A stretch of 24,629 nucleotides of DNA from Gryganskiella cystojenkinii (lineage: Eukaryota; Mortierellomycota; Mortierellomycetes; Mortierellales; Mortierellaceae). How positions within the stretch are numbered: position 1 is the stretch's first letter; every line of letters starts with the position of its first letter. The notes under the pieces were generated by a model. The model ran no database searches, was not told the origin of the DNA, and worked only from the letters and a program-made list of their open reading frames with translations. The DNA is taken from assembly GCA_015852425.1 (NCBI GenBank), contig JAAAIG010000598.1:1-24629 (forward strand), given 5' to 3'. Positions 1 to 10,758 of the stretch are shown here, piece by piece. The position numbers and the translations under genes were made by a program.

Positions 1-992
1 GCTCTGGTAAGTCTGACTACAAGTTGGATGGACCCCACAAGACCATCGAAGAGGCCAAGACTGCTTTCCAGGTCGTTTACCGTGACAACTTCGGTGTCCA
101 GTGGACCGAGCGCGAGACGACTGTCAGCGATCGCTGGACTTATGAGGTCAAGACCTACGAGACTTTTGAGGAAACTGAGGAGATCGAGGAAGTTGTTGAA
201 GATTACGAGGTCAAGGAGATTGTGGCTCGTGAGCGTCAAGTGATTGAGCAGGACAAGGTTGTGTTGACGGAACAGACGATCACGTCTTCCCACGATGATA
301 CCGTTGTCCGCTCGGAGAGTGAGCGTTCTTCTACCTACGCTGCCGCGCCCGGTGCTGAGGACACCTTGTCCCAGGCCCGTCTTGAGGCCATTGCTTTCGC
401 TGAGGCCGAGGCTGCCAGACGCCGTGCTGGTGCCTCTTCCTCCTCGTCTAGCACTGTTACCCGAGAGGAGAAGAAGACCACCTTTGACTGTAAGCTATTT
501 CATAATTCTTTTGTTCGTTATTTTGTCGAAAATCCTTCGTTAGGAACTTGTGGCTAACTTTTTTTTCATATCTCGCTTTCAACTACAGTATCAAGCTTGC
601 CTGTCTTGGGTGAGGTCGGAATCAATGTCGAGACTGGAGCCGCCGATGGTGTGATCGATTACACCTCGGGCAGTGCCGAGGTTTACCGCGAGTTGCCTCT
701 TCATTTGCGCCCTCGCGCCGTCCAGAGACCCCGTGCCTGGGTCTCGCTCCATGTCGGAGGATGGCAGGATGCCCCTCACGACCTTGAAGGATTCATGCGT
801 CTGGATGATCAGTCTGGACAGGCCCTGATGGAGCAAGCCCGTAGCGAGACCGAGGGTAAGGCCCAAGAAGCTCTCCCCATCGATAACCTTCGATTGCCCG
901 AGATTGTGGCGCTCTTTGCCAAGAAGTTGTATGGTCACTTTGGCGAGAAGTTGCCTGAGGAGTTGACCCAGGAACGTTTGAGCCAGTTGTAA
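1..992 (+). CDS. WGR-domain protein, 5'-truncated by the window edge, two visible exons
   Basis: The visible frame opens at base 3 with no upstream stop, so the gene starts outside the window. Exons are <3-489 and 589-992; intron 490-588 runs GTAAGC to TACAG in phase 1, and 296 residues are visible. The first ~45 residues carry a WGR-like pattern (YKLDGPHKTIEEAKTAF, then a Gln-Trp pair); WGR is a nucleic-acid-binding fold best known from PARPs, but no PARP catalytic motif is visible. A Glu/Val-rich segment follows (about residues 45-100, repeated EE/EV/VE), then an Ala/Arg/Ser linker around the splice site. The second exon encodes a more ordinary globular-looking domain (LPLHLRPRAVQRPRAWVSL, ending in a helical tail before TAA) that I do not recognise. 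The WGR call is by pattern only. Function is unknown; a DNA- or chromatin-associated role is inference. The next gene converges on it. Confidence 0.72.
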
Positions 993-1457
993 AAAGAAAA
1001 TGGCCAATGATGACAGCTTAATAAGGAGGTGGGAACGACGATAAATAGGAAACACAGGAGGATATTAGTCACCTTACTTAGAGTAGTAAATGTCACTTCC
1101 GTAGTTTAAAAGAATTAAAAAAAAAAAAATGGACATCCTGCCCTCTTGGAAAACGTTGAAATCACGCCCACCCTTCTCATACCATACTCTTGGATTGGAT
1201 GTCCTCTTCAAGTAGCTAGTTTGCCTGACAGAAATGTTGTTTCAATACACCGTGCGCATGTTGCACACAAAGTAAAATTGAAATTTGCCACCAATTTTCA
1301 GCCCGATTTCATCAGCGCACAGCCATCGCGCGGGAATGACGCGAATTATTTGGTGGCACAAATTGTCATATTGTATTTTTTTTGTATGCCTATCTACAAT
1401 GGAATCTCGACAAAATGGGAACCAAAATTGGGTCAAGAAGTGAGATTTCGTCTCTTT
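993..1457. other. Convergent intergenic spacer
   Basis: This holds the 3' ends of two convergent genes. An A tract lies near 1116-1128, and AATAAG/GATAAA-like elements near 1019-1043 could serve polyadenylation of the WGR gene. No credible ORF or RNA gene is seen. Confidence 0.6.
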
Positions 1458-4400
1458 TTAAACAATTGGAGCTTCTCTCAACCAAGTGCCGGCCTTGCAG
1501 CGAGAACACGTCGAGGCCGAAGTCGTCAGTTCCTCCTGGGACGGAACATAAAAGCAGGCGGTACAACGCATGTGATGCTCCAGGTACTGAGCTCGACATG
1601 CACTGCACAAGATCGCATGAGGTCCCCAGGTCTTGGGCAATTGGATCCGCATCGACGATAACGTAGATGGAGAGGACGAAACGTCTTGGCCATTTGTTGA
1701 CGCATTCGAGGTGCCTCTCCACGCCATTCTCTCGGCCTGAGAAAGTTCCATTCGACAAGACGTACAATCCGGATCCTCGTCCAAATCCATGCTGTTACCG
1801 CCCTCATGACTGCCAGCGTTACCGGCATTCAAAAAATGGTGATGCGTCCTTCTCAAGACGCGACCTGGAAGCGACTTGGACGATTTGGGCAGGTTACTGG
1901 CTTCGGATTTTTCTGCTCGAGAGATCTTTTCCAACGCCTCCACTTCTTGCTTGCGTTGCTTCTCAGCTTCCTCTTCCTCCGCTGCCACGGCAAGCAGTGC
2001 CGCGGCAGCCTTCTTCTTTGCCAAGGCCTCCCGACGCTTTTGTTCGATAATCTCGAGAGCGGTTTCGTAATAGTTGGTCTTGTCACTGGGTTTGATCATC
2101 GCACTCGAAAACGATCGAGCCCGGGCTCGGGTTCGACTTCCTGAGGATCGAGCGCTAGTGGTCGTCAAAGGCGCACTCGCGGCGGGAGCCGAGGCAGGTG
2201 TAGAGACCTCCATGCCGTCTGACTCTTCTCCGTCGTCTTGGACTTGATCTTTGCTGCCAGAAGTCGCGGGAGTCGATCGACTGGTCTGGATGTGAGATAC
2301 AAGCGGTGCGCTTGAACTGCTGCGTCTATTATTCTGTGAATCGACTCCTGATTCAATATCAGATTCATCGCTTTCGTCCGTAGTTGTTCCAACCTCATCC
2401 TCCTTTCGGTTGTTTCGACCACGCCATTGCTTCTTATTCCTTCTCACATGTTCCGTCGTCGGTGACACCTTCTTGTCTGCTCCAGTCCTGGCGGAAGAGG
2501 AGACTGTCACAAGGGTCAAAGGTGGCGTCGTAATCGACTTCTTTGAGGAAGATGACGACGGTGCCTGAGGAGAGACCTGAGAGCGCGAAGCAGTCATAGA
2601 CGAGGACGACGCAGACGACAGCTCAGGCTTTAAGAGCGTCAAAACTGGGAACTTGGGGGGTCGTGATGGCCGACCCGTACGAGAATTCAGAATATCGACG
2701 GTCTTTGTCGATCGAGGAGAAACAGACTTGCCGCGAGTTGATGATTGCCTTGACGGTGAGGGTGAAGGCGGCAAAGATTTTTGAGTGCTGCTGAACCCTG
2801 TGTAACTGGAACGCCTGCGGGGTGTCAGAGAAGCTGAACGTTCATGGTAGTCCTCATCGCCCTCCGAATCGTTGTCTTCGTCACTTGAGGAGGAAGACAC
2901 AATAGTTGATGATTTGGTAATCGCCATCGCCAACATTTGAGAAACCTCTCGCTTTTTGTTCGCTCCAGCAGTCGGCGTTGGTGTGGAGACTTTGTCTTGG
3001 GAGTGGGCCAGGGTCGCAGGGAGCGCAGGCACCTTGAAAGGTGAACCACTGGCGGTCGGTGATGGCGTTCTTTGACCTTTAGTCGAATAGGAGGAAGCAA
3101 TGGATTTGCTTTTTTGGGCAGCTATTTTAACTCTTTTGTCGTTCATCACCAAATCACCATCCGCGTCGACATTGTACTGATCCTCATCCGGTTCTTCTTT
3201 AGTGGGCCGAGTGGAAGAGCGTCCTTCAGGTTCCTCCATATCCGATGATGACTCCATTTCAACGTCCTCGTCTAGGCTTCCTTTCTTAGCCGACACTGAG
3301 ATAAATGCTGTGCTAGAGCTAGTGCTGGACCTTCGTGATCGATTACCTCGGCCGACCTGACTCTCTTCGTCCAGGTCCATCGACATCTCTTTACTGGACT
3401 GCCGTCTACGCTCTTCCATCTTTACCTGTCGCTTCTTCTTGAGAATAAGTTCAATGTCGTCATGCGCTTCCACCAATTCTATAGACTCTCGGCCACGGTC
3501 TCGCTTGTTATCAGTAGCGGTGGCATTGTTGATTCGACTGCGGGTAGCGCGCAGTGAGATCCCACGGTTGGTATCGTTATTGTTGTTGTTTGTCGGGGTG
3601 GCGACAGTGGATGCAGGTGTGGATGCCGGGGATTGTTTGTTGCGCTTGCTGTTGTTCTCACGTTCACTTTTGGAGCGTGACGAAGGGGTATAATATTTGC
3701 TGGCAATCTTTTCCTGAACGGCCTCTTCCAATTCGTTGAATTCCTTGTCGTGTTTGCCAACGACCTTGTTGACAGTACATTCACGGGTTGAGAACGTTTC
3801 CCAGCTGAGCGGTAATGCCCGTGGTTCCTTGGGTGATGTTGTTTTGGAGGAGTTTGACTTTTGTATTTGCTTTTTGGACGAAGGATCGTCTGCTGAGGTT
3901 ATCCACGCGAGATTCTTCAGAGACTGATCCCATTCCAAACTCCTATCGTTTGGGAGTGGTTGTTGATTCAAGTCCGACTCCCGAAGGTCAAAAGTCGATG
4001 ACGACATAGAGACTGGTGACTGTGCGGCGGAGGGCTGGTGGGATCGGATTCCGGACGTGGCTGTTGTCAGGGCGGCGTTGGAGGGTGAGGACGCAGCAGT
4101 GGTTGCCGTTACTGCTGCAGAGGACGACGGCAGCGACGGCGACAAGGAGGAGGAAGACGACGAGGCAAAGACAGCGTAACCGTTACGGCCAGAGTCGATT
4201 GAATCCTTGACTTTCTGAATATCCTGTTTCGCCTGAAGGTTCCACGCTGGGCTCTGCTGACTTTGTTCTTTAGTGTTGCCACTAATGTTGATGCCAATTG
4301 CAGTTCGAGAACTTTCTTCCTCGATTTCCTCCTTTGTTTCTCTGTTTGCGGTGTAATCACTCAGATCCTTGAGGATCTCGACCTGCATCTGTTCCCCTTG

Positions 4401-5297
4401 ACTCTCACGCTGCATTCGCAGGGTGATACCAGGGATTCGGGCCACGATCGAGGGGTGGACAGGAATAGCCTGCTTTCGTTTCTTGCGCCCACCGAAGGGC
4501 TGTGTCGATGCTCGAGTGGACGACACTGCCACCGACGCCGTCGTCAGGGGGAAGAGACTCGAGCTTGTCTTTGAGGGATCAACGCCATCCTGTGCAATCA
4601 GCATGTCACCATGGTCATTCCTTGATCCTGATTCGGATGGCGACTGTCGACGAGAAAGTGTCACTGCGGGCGAAGAGGAAAGGGATCGACCTCGCCCGGA
4701 TGGGGATCCATTGCTGGGGAGTAATTCACTGGAAGGGACGAGTCGAGACCGATGATGCTGCGAATCGTCTTCGCCGCCATAGCCGCTAATGTCGCTCGTG
4801 CTGAGGTCCGAGAGCCTCCGCGGACGTTTAACTCCTTCAGAGGGCGAATGGATGTGTTTGGACTCTTCAACTGTTGTACGCGCTGCACTCTTTGCACCGT
4901 CGTCATCCAGGGGACCGCCGTTGGAACTCGGGTTTCGGAGATGATGACGACGGGTCGTTGGTGGCAGTACTGCAGGCGAAACAACAATAGCATTGTTGGT
5001 CAGTTGTACTTGTTGCTGTACTTGTTGTTGTACTTGTTGCGGTTGAGATCTCTTGGACCGAGCCTTTTGTTGCTTGAGTAATTGTTCCTGACGCCTGCGT
5101 TCTTCTTGATGTTGTTGACGCTTCTCAAGCTCGATCTGAAAGAGATCCGCAAGGTGCTCATGTTCATGATAAGAGTCTAGGGTCCGTTGCATGGCTCGGC
5201 GAGAGATGGCCTGCATCCGCTCGAGATCATCGTCGGGGCTGTAGACGTGGTAGGCGATATTGCTGATCGGTAACTGGTAAAACCGATCTGACTGCAT
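1458..5297 (-). CDS. Large Ser-rich coiled-coil protein with C-terminal GATA-like split zinc finger
   Basis: A single uninterrupted 1279-codon frame from ATG (5295-5297) to TAA (1458-1460). Residues 50-100 are a charged helix followed by a Gln-rich run. Residues near 268-275 form a basic GRKKRKQ nuclear-localisation-like patch, followed by a conserved-looking HPSIVARIPGITLR segment. The middle is Ser/Thr/Pro-rich low complexity with many SP/TP sites. Residues near 1075-1130 form an Ala/Glu/Lys coiled coil. The C-terminus has four CxxC pairs: C1178/C1181, C1231/C1234, C1245/C1248 and C1264/C1267. The first two with an intervening MAWRG and GPHAILCSAC recall the GATA finger (CxxC, WR, G..LCxxC), but the spacing is 49 residues instead of about 17-20. 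The second set is CxxC-x15-CxxC. A nuclear transcription or chromatin role is inference; I do not recognise the orthologue. Start alternatives are unlikely, since the N-terminus is non-repetitive and the first ATG is used. Confidence 0.85.
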   Translation of the reverse strand: MQSDRFYQLPISNIAYHVYSPDDDLERMQAISRRAMQRTLDSYHEHEHLADLFQIELEKRQQHQEERRRQEQLLKQQKARSKRSQPQQVQQQVQQQVQLTNNAIVVSPAVLPPTTRRHHLRNPSSNGGPLDDDGAKSAARTTVEESKHIHSPSEGVKRPRRLSDLSTSDISGYGGEDDSQHHRSRLVPSSELLPSNGSPSGRGRSLSSSPAVTLSRRQSPSESGSRNDHGDMLIAQDGVDPSKTSSSLFPLTTASVAVSSTRASTQPFGGRKKRKQAIPVHPSIVARIPGITLRMQRESQGEQMQVEILKDLSDYTANRETKEEIEEESSRTAIGINISGNTKEQSQQSPAWNLQAKQDIQKVKDSIDSGRNGYAVFASSSSSSLSPSLPSSSAAVTATTAASSPSNAALTTATSGIRSHQPSAAQSPVSMSSSTFDLRESDLNQQPLPNDRSLEWDQSLKNLAWITSADDPSSKKQIQKSNSSKTTSPKEPRALPLSWETFSTRECTVNKVVGKHDKEFNELEEAVQEKIASKYYTPSSRSKSERENNSKRNKQSPASTPASTVATPTNNNNNDTNRGISLRATRSRINNATATDNKRDRGRESIELVEAHDDIELILKKKRQVKMEERRRQSSKEMSMDLDEESQVGRGNRSRRSSTSSSTAFISVSAKKGSLDEDVEMESSSDMEEPEGRSSTRPTKEEPDEDQYNVDADGDLVMNDKRVKIAAQKSKSIASSYSTKGQRTPSPTASGSPFKVPALPATLAHSQDKVSTPTPTAGANKKREVSQMLAMAITKSSTIVSSSSSDEDNDSEGDEDYHERSASLTPRRRSSYTGFSSTQKSLPPSPSPSRQSSTRGKSVSPRSTKTVDILNSRTGRPSRPPKFPVLTLLKPELSSASSSSMTASRSQVSPQAPSSSSSKKSITTPPLTLVTVSSSARTGADKKVSPTTEHVRRNKKQWRGRNNRKEDEVGTTTDESDESDIESGVDSQNNRRSSSSAPLVSHIQTSRSTPATSGSKDQVQDDGEESDGMEVSTPASAPAASAPLTTTSARSSGSRTRARARSFSSAMIKPSDKTNYYETALEIIEQKRREALAKKKAAAALLAVAAEEEEAEKQRKQEVEALEKISRAEKSEASNLPKSSKSLPGRVLRRTHHHFLNAGNAGSHEGGNSMDLDEDPDCTSCRMELSQAERMAWRGTSNASTNGQDVSSSPSTLSSMRIQLPKTWGPHAILCSACRAQYLEHHMRCTACFYVPSQEELTTSASTCSRCKAGTWLREAPIV
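5005..5040 (-). repeat. 3 x 12-bp tandem repeat encoding Gln/Val run
   Basis: Three 12-bp units (TGTACTTGTTGC/T on the plus strand) encode the QQVQ repeats near residues 86-98 of the large minus-strand protein. This is a slippage-prone microsatellite inside coding sequence. Confidence 0.85.
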
Positions 5298-5325
5298 GGC
5301 CGATGTTGTTATTCTTTGGTTTGGG

Positions 5326-5388
5326 CTGTAAACGCCGAAAAGGGAGGGGATGGTCGGGTGGGATGAGTAAAGGCAGAGTGAGAGTTAC
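5326..5388 (-). other. Candidate 5'-UTR intron of the large zinc-finger gene
   Basis: On the minus strand a CAG|GTAACT donor at 5388 and a TTTACAG|CCC acceptor at 5326 bracket 63 bp, ending 28 bp upstream of the ATG. Both sites fit fungal consensus, but nothing coding tests the prediction. Confidence 0.35.
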
Positions 5389-6411
5389 CTGTGAACGTAC
5401 AGAGGATAGAAAATAAAGGGGTAAGGAGGAGATGACAATAGCCAGCAGATAAAAAACGTAAGTCAGAAATGTTTATTCACGGAGTCACGATGAAAGAGGG
5501 GAACAGACAGTGAGGATGTAGAATGAATAAAGATAACGAAACAACCCACCCTACCTCACTGAAAGTGAAAAAACTAACCACCTCCAAGCATTTCATATTT
5601 CAAAACATACCCGACCAATCTTTAACACGTAGATACACCATCGCGACCATCTATTTTTGAACCGAGTCGGGCTAGGCGCTGCATAAACCACGGTCTGGAG
5701 CAGGGATAAAAAAGCCCGAGGAAAGGGGATGGGATGACGAGTATAGGCGATGATGCTGACCAAGATGATAAAGGTGATGTGTATTTTGGTCTGTTCTTCC
5801 CTTTTCATTGATAATAATATTGCTGCAAGGCAACTCTGCCACCACCCCACCATCACCACCAGCACCACTAATAAAAAAGATCTACCCAAGAAAAGAAATA
5901 GCCTCTTTGTCTCTGTTTGCTCTGCACCAGCTGTAGTTTGCTATTGTTGCCATTCTTCTGTGTAAGGAAAAAGTGCTATGAACGCAGACGATCGATTTTA
6001 CGGATGCAACAAGGGAACGACAGGGCACACGCACAAACAGAAGGTTGGCTTGGTTGCACCACCATTCAATCATGTATGACAAGGGGAAACAATACAAACT
6101 GTCAATAAAAGTGGGGAAGAGGAGTAGGGGCTGGAGCAGTCGGTCTGAATATCATTGTGCCCAATGAACAACATTCAGTTTCCTGAGAGATCTTCAACAC
6201 CATTCTACCTCCCACTCCCTCTTTTTTAAATAACCCCCCGTGGAGAACAAAAAGAAAGAGCAGCGCAAACACCAGTAGAGCAGACCCACAGGCCATCTCA
6301 GTACCTGCTTCTGTTTTTGAGTCGACCAAAGGAACGAAAAATAAGAGTCATCTTCGCTTACTGCTATGACCTAAAAGATGTGGCAGCATCTTCTGTCGCC
6401 GTTAAACATTT

Positions 6412-6428
6412 TGCTGCTGCTGCTGCTG
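6412..6428. repeat. (TGC)5 microsatellite
   Basis: Five TGC units plus TG in noncoding sequence. Confidence 0.85.
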
Positions 6429-9081
6429 TTCAACCGTCGGTCGCGAGAGCGGAAAGGTTCTCAACATCCGAGAGCCCAGCTCCTCTCAAGCCAGTCTGTT
6501 GGTTCTTCCAACAATGGCCAGAGCTACCATAGTAACTCTCAAGCTCTTTTTTATTGAGGTTTCTCTGCCTCATCATTATCCTGCACCTCCAGCTCTCCAT
6601 ACTAGAGATCGCCATTTTCATCCTTTCCCCATCCTCGTTTTCAGGATTTTTTTTAAGTGATTTCCTGAGCTTCTGGGCAAGGCAAACGTTGTCCCAAAAC
6701 CGCTTGGCGCTTGCCACTCTGCTCCAAGGATGGCAAACATTTTTCTGTAATTTTGACCTCTTTTTTTCCTTTGCCTGCTTCCTCTCCAAATACAATCGTA
6801 ACAAAAGGAAAAGCGGCGGTATTTCCAACCTAGGTGCCACACACAGTACTCACTATCGTAGAACCATATCTCCCGTTTACCCCTCTTTTTTTTTTTTCTG
6901 TCGCTGTGCAAATCAGCAACACCCTCTCAAAGCTGAAGACCAACGTGGTAGTCACACTCTTACAAGCTCGCCATGAAATACTACACTGTAAAAAAATCCA
7001 CATAGTTGCAGTCTGCTTCGCCAAGCAGTGTCTCTGCCCTCACGAGTGATGCGGAAGCAGAGGAAAGTGAAAGAAAGAAAAGAACATCCAAGAAAATATC
7101 AAAAAAAAAATCAACAAGAAGCTTTTAACTCAGGCTGACAATCTCAACGTCTGATAGTGCAGGCATGCGTGCAAGGCAGACAGAGAGCGTCGTAATCGAA
7201 GAAGAAGACCCAAAAAAAAAGCGAAGAAAGGCTTTTTTGGCGTGCACAGAAGGAAGATCTGTGGCTGTAAAATTACGACGATCACTTACGATAGGTATCG
7301 GGAGACAGGTGGTAATTTTAAATGTCTAGAATTAGAGAGGAGTGAAGGTGGGAGGGAGGAGAGAGTCTGTTAGTAACGAGTTGAATAGGAACAGCAAGAG
7401 AGCAGTGCGAGTCAAGCAAGCATGGCAAAGTCTTTGTACATTGGATTGCACAATATAAAAAGGCAATATGATCTTACTCCGTGACTGAATAAGGAACGTG
7501 TAGTGTGGGTGTGATATTATATTTTTGTGTTTGTGTGCAGTTTTAGGAAAAAGAGGGAGAGAGGAGGAGTGAAAAAAGTGGAAGAAAGAGAGAGAAGAAA
7601 AATAAATTTCTGCGTCCGACAGCAAATTTTATTTCGTTTGGTGGCTGTCACTCTTTTTCGACTTCACTTTTTTTTTGATCGTCTCTTTCTCTTTTTTGAG
7701 CAACCGGAGACGAAAAAAAAGGACCACGAACCTCTCTGCCTTCGATGCAGCGCATGGCCATGCTAGCCTACTTACCCTATTCTTCGAACTCAAGCTGACC
7801 ATTGTTCATCTCGATCCCCGCTGTGCCACTCCTCCTCCTCGTCTACCTCCTCGTTCACTCTTGGATATCACATAGTCCGCGCCGCGTCATTATTGCCTCT
7901 TCATGGTATCTTCCGGTCCACAGTTGCAGTCAACAAGGACCTTGCTTGCATATCCCACAGCGTCGACTAGCCTTGAACAAATAAACTCTCCTTCGTTATC
8001 GCGATTTGCCCTCCAGCCCTTTGTCGTTGACGTATTCGCCAACACTCCTTGCACAGCAGGTATTTTTGACTATTTTATTTCATCTAAAGGCGCAGCCTTG
8101 GCACCTTGCCTCGATGTTGTCGTGGCACTGTCTCTGATAATTACAACGACAATAGGGGATCAATAGGGTATCTACAATGTCCCGTTAGCCCCCCACGTTC
8201 GTCATGCTCGGGTGCAGACCTCTTTGAGCGCTGATGCGCCTCGATTTAACTACTTCGTTGTCTTGGTTCTTTTATGCCGCTTGCTCTCGCCGGGCCCTTG
8301 CCTATTAAATCGTATAGTCGATACAGAGCCTCCCTTCTAAGAGGTGGTTTGATCCGTGGAAGGTGGAAGTAGGCATGTATTGAGTTCCGGCGAAGAACTG
8401 TTTACAGGCGAGCTACACAAGTCGCTATTATTTTATTATTTCCTTGGCGGATCTCGTGACTCACCAAGTAGAACGACGATGAGGACCATTCCCTTTTCTG
8501 GATCCTCTTCAGGTGTTCCTCTTGCGCCATTCTGCCTTTCTAACCCGTGAACCGGAACATCGGAAGGGCACCGGGAAGTAACAGGGATGATCTCTCAGGA
8601 ATGATGCATAGGGTTGTTTTTTTTTCCCCTTCCTTTTCTCGTTATCGAGTTGTTAAGCAATAGCCCCACATTCACCGCCTCAACAGCTGACCTCACGGTC
8701 CTCTTTTGAAGACGCCCACCTGCTTGTTTGAAATATAAGCGAGATGATGACGATTCTGCTACAGATTCGAGCAAAAAGAGGAAAGACGAAAAGTCCTCCA
8801 TTATCCTTGGAAGAACACTTTTCTTGAAAATTTATTTCCATCGTTCGTTATGGTTTGCCACCGACTTCGGCGATTGCGCAACACTTTGAAAGGTTTTTTT
8901 TTGGACAAAGGACAGTTTGTAAGCAAACAAGTGATAGGGAGTGCTTTTGGGAAGAGTCTAAATTTGTGTTTCTGGGACCTTCTCCAGTTCAGTTACCATC
9001 GACCCGCGCATAATGGCTCAACAGTGTTTTGGTCAACTTTTCGATGCGCTCGCTGACCATGACCTTCCCAAAAAAAATGTC

Positions 9082-9108
9082 GAGAGAGAGAGAGAGAGAG
9101 AGAGAGAG
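9082..9108. repeat. (GA)n microsatellite
   Basis: An uninterrupted 27-bp GA dinucleotide run in the gene-poor spacer. Confidence 0.95.
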
Positions 9109-9358
9109 GGTTCGATTCCCGATCTTCCGGTTTTCATCAAGCTGTGAGCTTAACGGCGTGCAATGTTTTGATTCTGTTATTTTGGTCTTTAAGAAGAGAC
9201 GATCGTCAAACAATGATTCCTTTCCTTCATTTGTAGCGCGCAAGCGAAGAATGATGGGAAAAGGCAACGATTCTTCCAGTGGAGAGTTATTCGACTGCGC
9301 GGAACGCGTGTACTTTTCGCTGACAGTTGTTGAAGGGACGAGACCACACTCTTTCTTG

Positions 9359-9379
9359 AAAAAAAAAAAAAAAAAAAAA
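9359..9379. repeat. A21 homopolymer
   Basis: Twenty-one consecutive A. Other A tracts nearby (about 9452, 9680, 11046 and 11221) give the whole spacer this character. Confidence 0.95.
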
Positions 9380-10723
9380 TAGTAGCCACTTGATCATGTT
9401 CAGTTCCGAGGGTCAGGTGCTGACGAGACAAAAAAAATAAAACAAAAAAAAATATTGAGGCTGTCCCACGACTTTGCCCAAAGGACAGCAAGATCAAGGA
9501 TGATTGGAGATCCTCCTGAAAGGGGGAAGAGAAGGGGTTCCCTTTGTCTCTTTTTGGGGTAGCGTCAGTTTGTTTTTGCAACACAGACCAAGTGTGATGA
9601 CGTGAAACAATTCTGTTATTTTTTGTTGTCCTTAACACGCGCTATCCTTTCACTTGCCCGTATGAGGATACCGATGGCGAAAAAAAAAAATACAAATCGC
9701 AGTTAGTAGACCCGACTCTTCTGTGTCATCGCAAAAAGAGTCGAGAAGCCAAGAAGATAAGCTCAATAGCGTGGATCTCTTTATGGAGAAAAATGACTTT
9801 TTTTAGTCTTCGAATGTTAGAGAACGTATCTAGATCACAAATATCCCCTTTCCGCTCCCCTGTCACGACAACTATCGGAAAACTTGCCTTGCAGATCGCA
9901 AACGCAGTATGAGTTTTTCATCTCAGTTCTCCTCCCCTTGCTCATTTCGTATGCATCTTTGCCTTGAAAGCTTCACCCACGCTCTTTTCAAACACTCTTC
10001 TCCTTGTTGTTGCTCACCATGAGAAATGCAGGGCGGCGGAAAGAAAAATAAAATGACAACGGCAGTGATTTTTTGAGGGTATTCCTATTTCAAGGAGAAA
10101 CAAAAAGTGAGAGCAAATGAGGCGTGTGTAAGAGAGGAAGAGCAATGGGGAAGAAGAGAATACTGAAATGAACAAGGGGGGGGGGGGTGTCCAAGGACGA
10201 TCATTTGTGTTTTCTTTCGCATCCCGCGTGGCAAACGAAGAGTAGGCCTTTTACCCACAGTCATCCCACATGGGCTCACTTGCCTCAAGCCTTTAAATGA
10301 CTTGCATCGAAATAAAAAAATGAGAGAAATAGAAAGAGCACGAAGAAAAGGTGGACGAGGCGGAAATAAAGAGGGCTTGCGTCGTTCAATGTTGATGAAT
10401 CGTTGCCTTGAACCTTTGAGGTGGTTTGAGCCACTAGTCGGAGAAATATCCATCTCTCAAAACAGCAAAAATAAACGTGTAAACAACGAGGTGGTGAGAT
10501 CTCTCTTCTTCTTCCCGGCTTGTCTAGATCTTTCCTTTCCCTTTTTTTTCTTTGGAGGAGGAGGTTATCCTCTACAAAGTCCTACGAAGGATCCCAGATC
10601 TACTGGTTAGAGGGGAGGTCTTTGACTATGGAAAAAGCCCCCCCTTTAGCTAGTCAACGAAAGACAGAGTGTTGGATCAAGCGAGCCAATGATCATCGGC
10701 GCAGGACTAGTATTCCCCTTCAA

Positions 10724-10758
10724 NNNNNNNNNNNNNNNNNNNNNNNNNNNNNNNNNNN
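10724..10758. other. Assembly gap (35 N)
   Basis: Thirty-five undetermined bases immediately followed by a C tract (10759-10765). The true length of missing sequence is unknown, and the gap sits in C-rich sequence that is hard to assemble. Confidence 0.99.

Noticed and set aside
7..12. GTAAGT, a perfect 5' splice-site consensus at the window start
   Set aside because: The frame continues through it as GKSDYKLDGP, which fits the WGR domain, so it is coding sequence.
1146..1661. 171-codon plus-strand open frame
   Set aside because: It largely lies in the spacer and antisense to the zinc-finger end of the large minus-strand gene, and has no motif.
7903..8166. 87-codon plus-strand frame with a CAG|GTATTT donor inside
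   Set aside because: No family resemblance and no convincing downstream exon; kept only as a possible noncoding or untranslated exon.
9109..9119. GGTTCGATTCC, matching a tRNA B box
   Set aside because: The flanking bases give only three T-stem pairs, the upstream sequence is a GA microsatellite, and no acceptor-stem partner exists.
9029..9382. 117-codon plus-strand open frame
   Set aside because: It contains an Arg-Glu run from the GA microsatellite and a Lys run from the A21 tract, typical of a chance frame.
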